Shown piece by piece: positions 62,303-64,000 of a DNA stretch of 64,000 nucleotides; the stretch's first letter is position 1, and each line of letters starts with the position of its first letter. The stretch lies in the NCBI RefSeq assembly GCF_046630445.1, contig NC_092338.1, forward strand, positions 338,791,001-338,855,000, given 5' to 3'. The position numbers and the translations under genes were made by a program. The notes under the pieces were generated by a model. The model was given only the letters and a program-made list of their open reading frames with translations. It was not told the origin of the DNA and ran no database searches. Source of the stretch: Rutidosis leptorrhynchoides. Lineage: Eukaryota; Streptophyta; Magnoliopsida; Asterales; Asteraceae.

Positions 62303-62645
62303 GGTGGTCTTAGTGAACCAGGTCTTGCATTAGTGTGTCTAACTGATAGTTGTTTAGATGCATTAGTGAGTCTGGACTTCGACCGTGTCTGCATGTCAAA
62401 AGTTTTGCTTATCATTTCGTGTCGAAAATTACCTGCTTATCATCCTTAGGAAATTACCTGCTTATCATTCTTAGTCTAGACACATGTTACTGCATTAATT
62501 GCATGAATAGTGTATAGACAAAATTCATATCTTAGCGTATCTGTTACTGTAAACTTTTCCTGACATATTCCGTGAATTCCTCCGTAATCCACGTAATCTT
62601 TTGTTCTATATATATATAGATATTCTATGTAATTAGAATACCATC

Positions 62646-63145
62646 TGTTAGGACCCCGAAGTTGTATAGTGTTAATGTGAAATAAGCTTAAATGAAGGTT
62701 CCTTAGAAGAGGGCTATATAAGGAACCTAAGTAGTCCTAATTAGATAGCCATTGCATTGTAACCGAGTTCTAGAAGCTGTGGAATGTAATTTTACCGATT
62801 CTCTCTAATACCGAGTCTCATTCTTACATACCGAATCTCTCTTTATCTTATCATTTCTCTCAATCTCAACATGATCTGACCTATCATTTGGTATCAGAGC
62901 TTCCAGGAAGTGATTCTACATCACTATATCGATCCAGAGATTGTAGATTACAGAATCTGAATACTCTCGGTATTTTGAATCACATTCGGTATTATTGAAT
63001 TTGATAATCTAACGTTCAGATTCTTGTGATAAGTTTAGCGAAGGTGCATTAGGTCTTTTAGAAAGAGTTTCGATCATCATTACAGCTTTTTAACTTCAAT
63101 TATGGAGAATCAAGTTGATTTTTAGAGTTTGTGGCTAAAACTCTC
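62646..63145 (+). mobile_element. Element I: Ty1/copia with short LTR, 5' part only
   Basis: The LTR 62646-62886 (241 bp) starts TGTTAGGACCCC, has a TATATAAGG promoter box near 62733 and ends CTATCA. A 2-nt spacer and TGGTATCAGAGC (62889-62900), the copia-type iMet primer site, follow. The leader reaches a probable gag start at 63102 (MENQVDF-stop), where a TAG already interrupts it. J inserted at 63146. Confidence 0.8.
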
Positions 63146-64000
63146 TATAACAACCCTCATATTTTCATACTTGAATTAACTAATTTGCCCCTAGGGTTGT
63201 TATCCATACTTAATATATGATTAAATTCGACGTTGATTAAATATTTTTTTTTTCGTCGACACGTTTTGTTAACTAAAGTTTATACTAATTATATAAAATA
63301 ACTTTAGTTAATATTAATATTAATGTGTATTATATATAAAACTATATGTAACATAATTATTAATTAAATGATAAGTTATTTTAATCATTATTTATATTTT
63401 TAGCTTATATAAAAAAAAGAAATAAGATTTTTTTTAAAAATTAAATAATGAGCCCATGAATTTTGACTAAATATTTTCAAAAATAAAAACTTATTAAAAA
63501 CATTTTTAGCATGTTTTTATTATTTTGTCAAAATTGGCACCTTTATTTTATTATTTTTTTTTTTCTTTTCACCAACCATTTTTTTACCTATAAATACATG
63601 ACTCCTCATTCATTTTTTCTTGTCAAACACAAAAACTTAAGTTATTCTCTCAAAACCTTGAAGAAAATTTGAGGTACTTTCTATTTTTATTAATTTTTTT
63701 CAATATTGTTATTTATATTTATATTTATTGTATATTCTTTGTAAAATTCAAAATTATTTACGTTTATATGTTATAATTAGTATTATAAGTGTTATGATGC
63801 ATAAAAATAATTTTGATAATTTATGGAATATTATTTATAATTAAATACGAATTATGTAGTGTTTAAACGTAAAAACAATGTAAAATTCGTAATAAATACT
63901 TTTAACCAAAAATAAAATATATATAATTTTTTTTTGAGTTTTTAAAACTTATATAGATCTGAAAAAATTATAAAAATAATTACTTGGGTCGAATTGGTAT
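63146..64000 (+). repeat. LTR start of element J, truncated by window
   Basis: TATAACAACCCTCATATTTTC and GCCCCTAGGGTTGTTATCC match K. A TATAAATACATG box at about 63590 and a splice-donor-like TTTGAGGTACTT near 63670 indicate the transcribed part. Noncoding to the edge. Confidence 0.65.

Overview
The window is AT-rich plant nuclear DNA, almost certainly from a eudicot. Asteraceae is my guess from the style of the LTR families, but the sequence does not prove it. It holds one intact-looking host gene, a three-exon NAC transcription factor (50450-52661, + strand). Nearly everything else is transposable elements, many with boundaries readable to the base from target-site duplications (TSDs).

Layout. 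(1) 1-41433 is a nest of LTR retrotransposons. The outer layer is element E (+; LTR 3' part 21984-25539, PBS 25542). Element 3 (-; 5668-21983, Ty3/gypsy with decayed gag and protease) sits in the LTR of E. Element 3 was in turn hit by an Athila-type element 1 (-; 1-5667), by element 2 (-; 7503-17790, TSD GTAGT) and by a solo Athila LTR (+; 17867-19890, TSD GTAGT). Element G (+; 25679-41428, TSD GTAGG) sits in the leader of E, and element F (+; 25717-33028, TSD GCTTT) sits in the first LTR of G. (2) 41434-56392 is gene space: a decayed copia fragment, two hAT-type elements with 8-bp TSDs, two SINEs with long TSDs, a 5'-truncated LINE, a minisatellite, foldback elements and a Mutator-type MITE around the NAC gene. 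(3) 56393-64000 is a second LTR nest: solo LTR L, then K, H, copia I and J, each interrupting the one before and running off the right edge.

How they relate. Elements 2, G and H look like one non-autonomous family: no reverse transcriptase, LTRs starting TGTGACGACCC, tRNA-iMet-type primer sites. The internal regions of 2 and G share a small leader ORF and a fragment of a host poly(A)-binding protein gene. F is a non-autonomous relative of Athila whose only ORF carries one zinc knuckle.

The most unusual signal is regulatory. The U3 promoters of Athila element 1, the solo Athila LTR, F and element 2 carry the same module: GTGAGCTG, then two GC-rich palindromes whose centres are exactly 32 bp apart (about three helical turns), then a TATA box 20-25 bp further on. 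The palindrome sequence differs between families while the two sites within a family match each other. The pair recurs in the untranslated leaders of element 1 and F.
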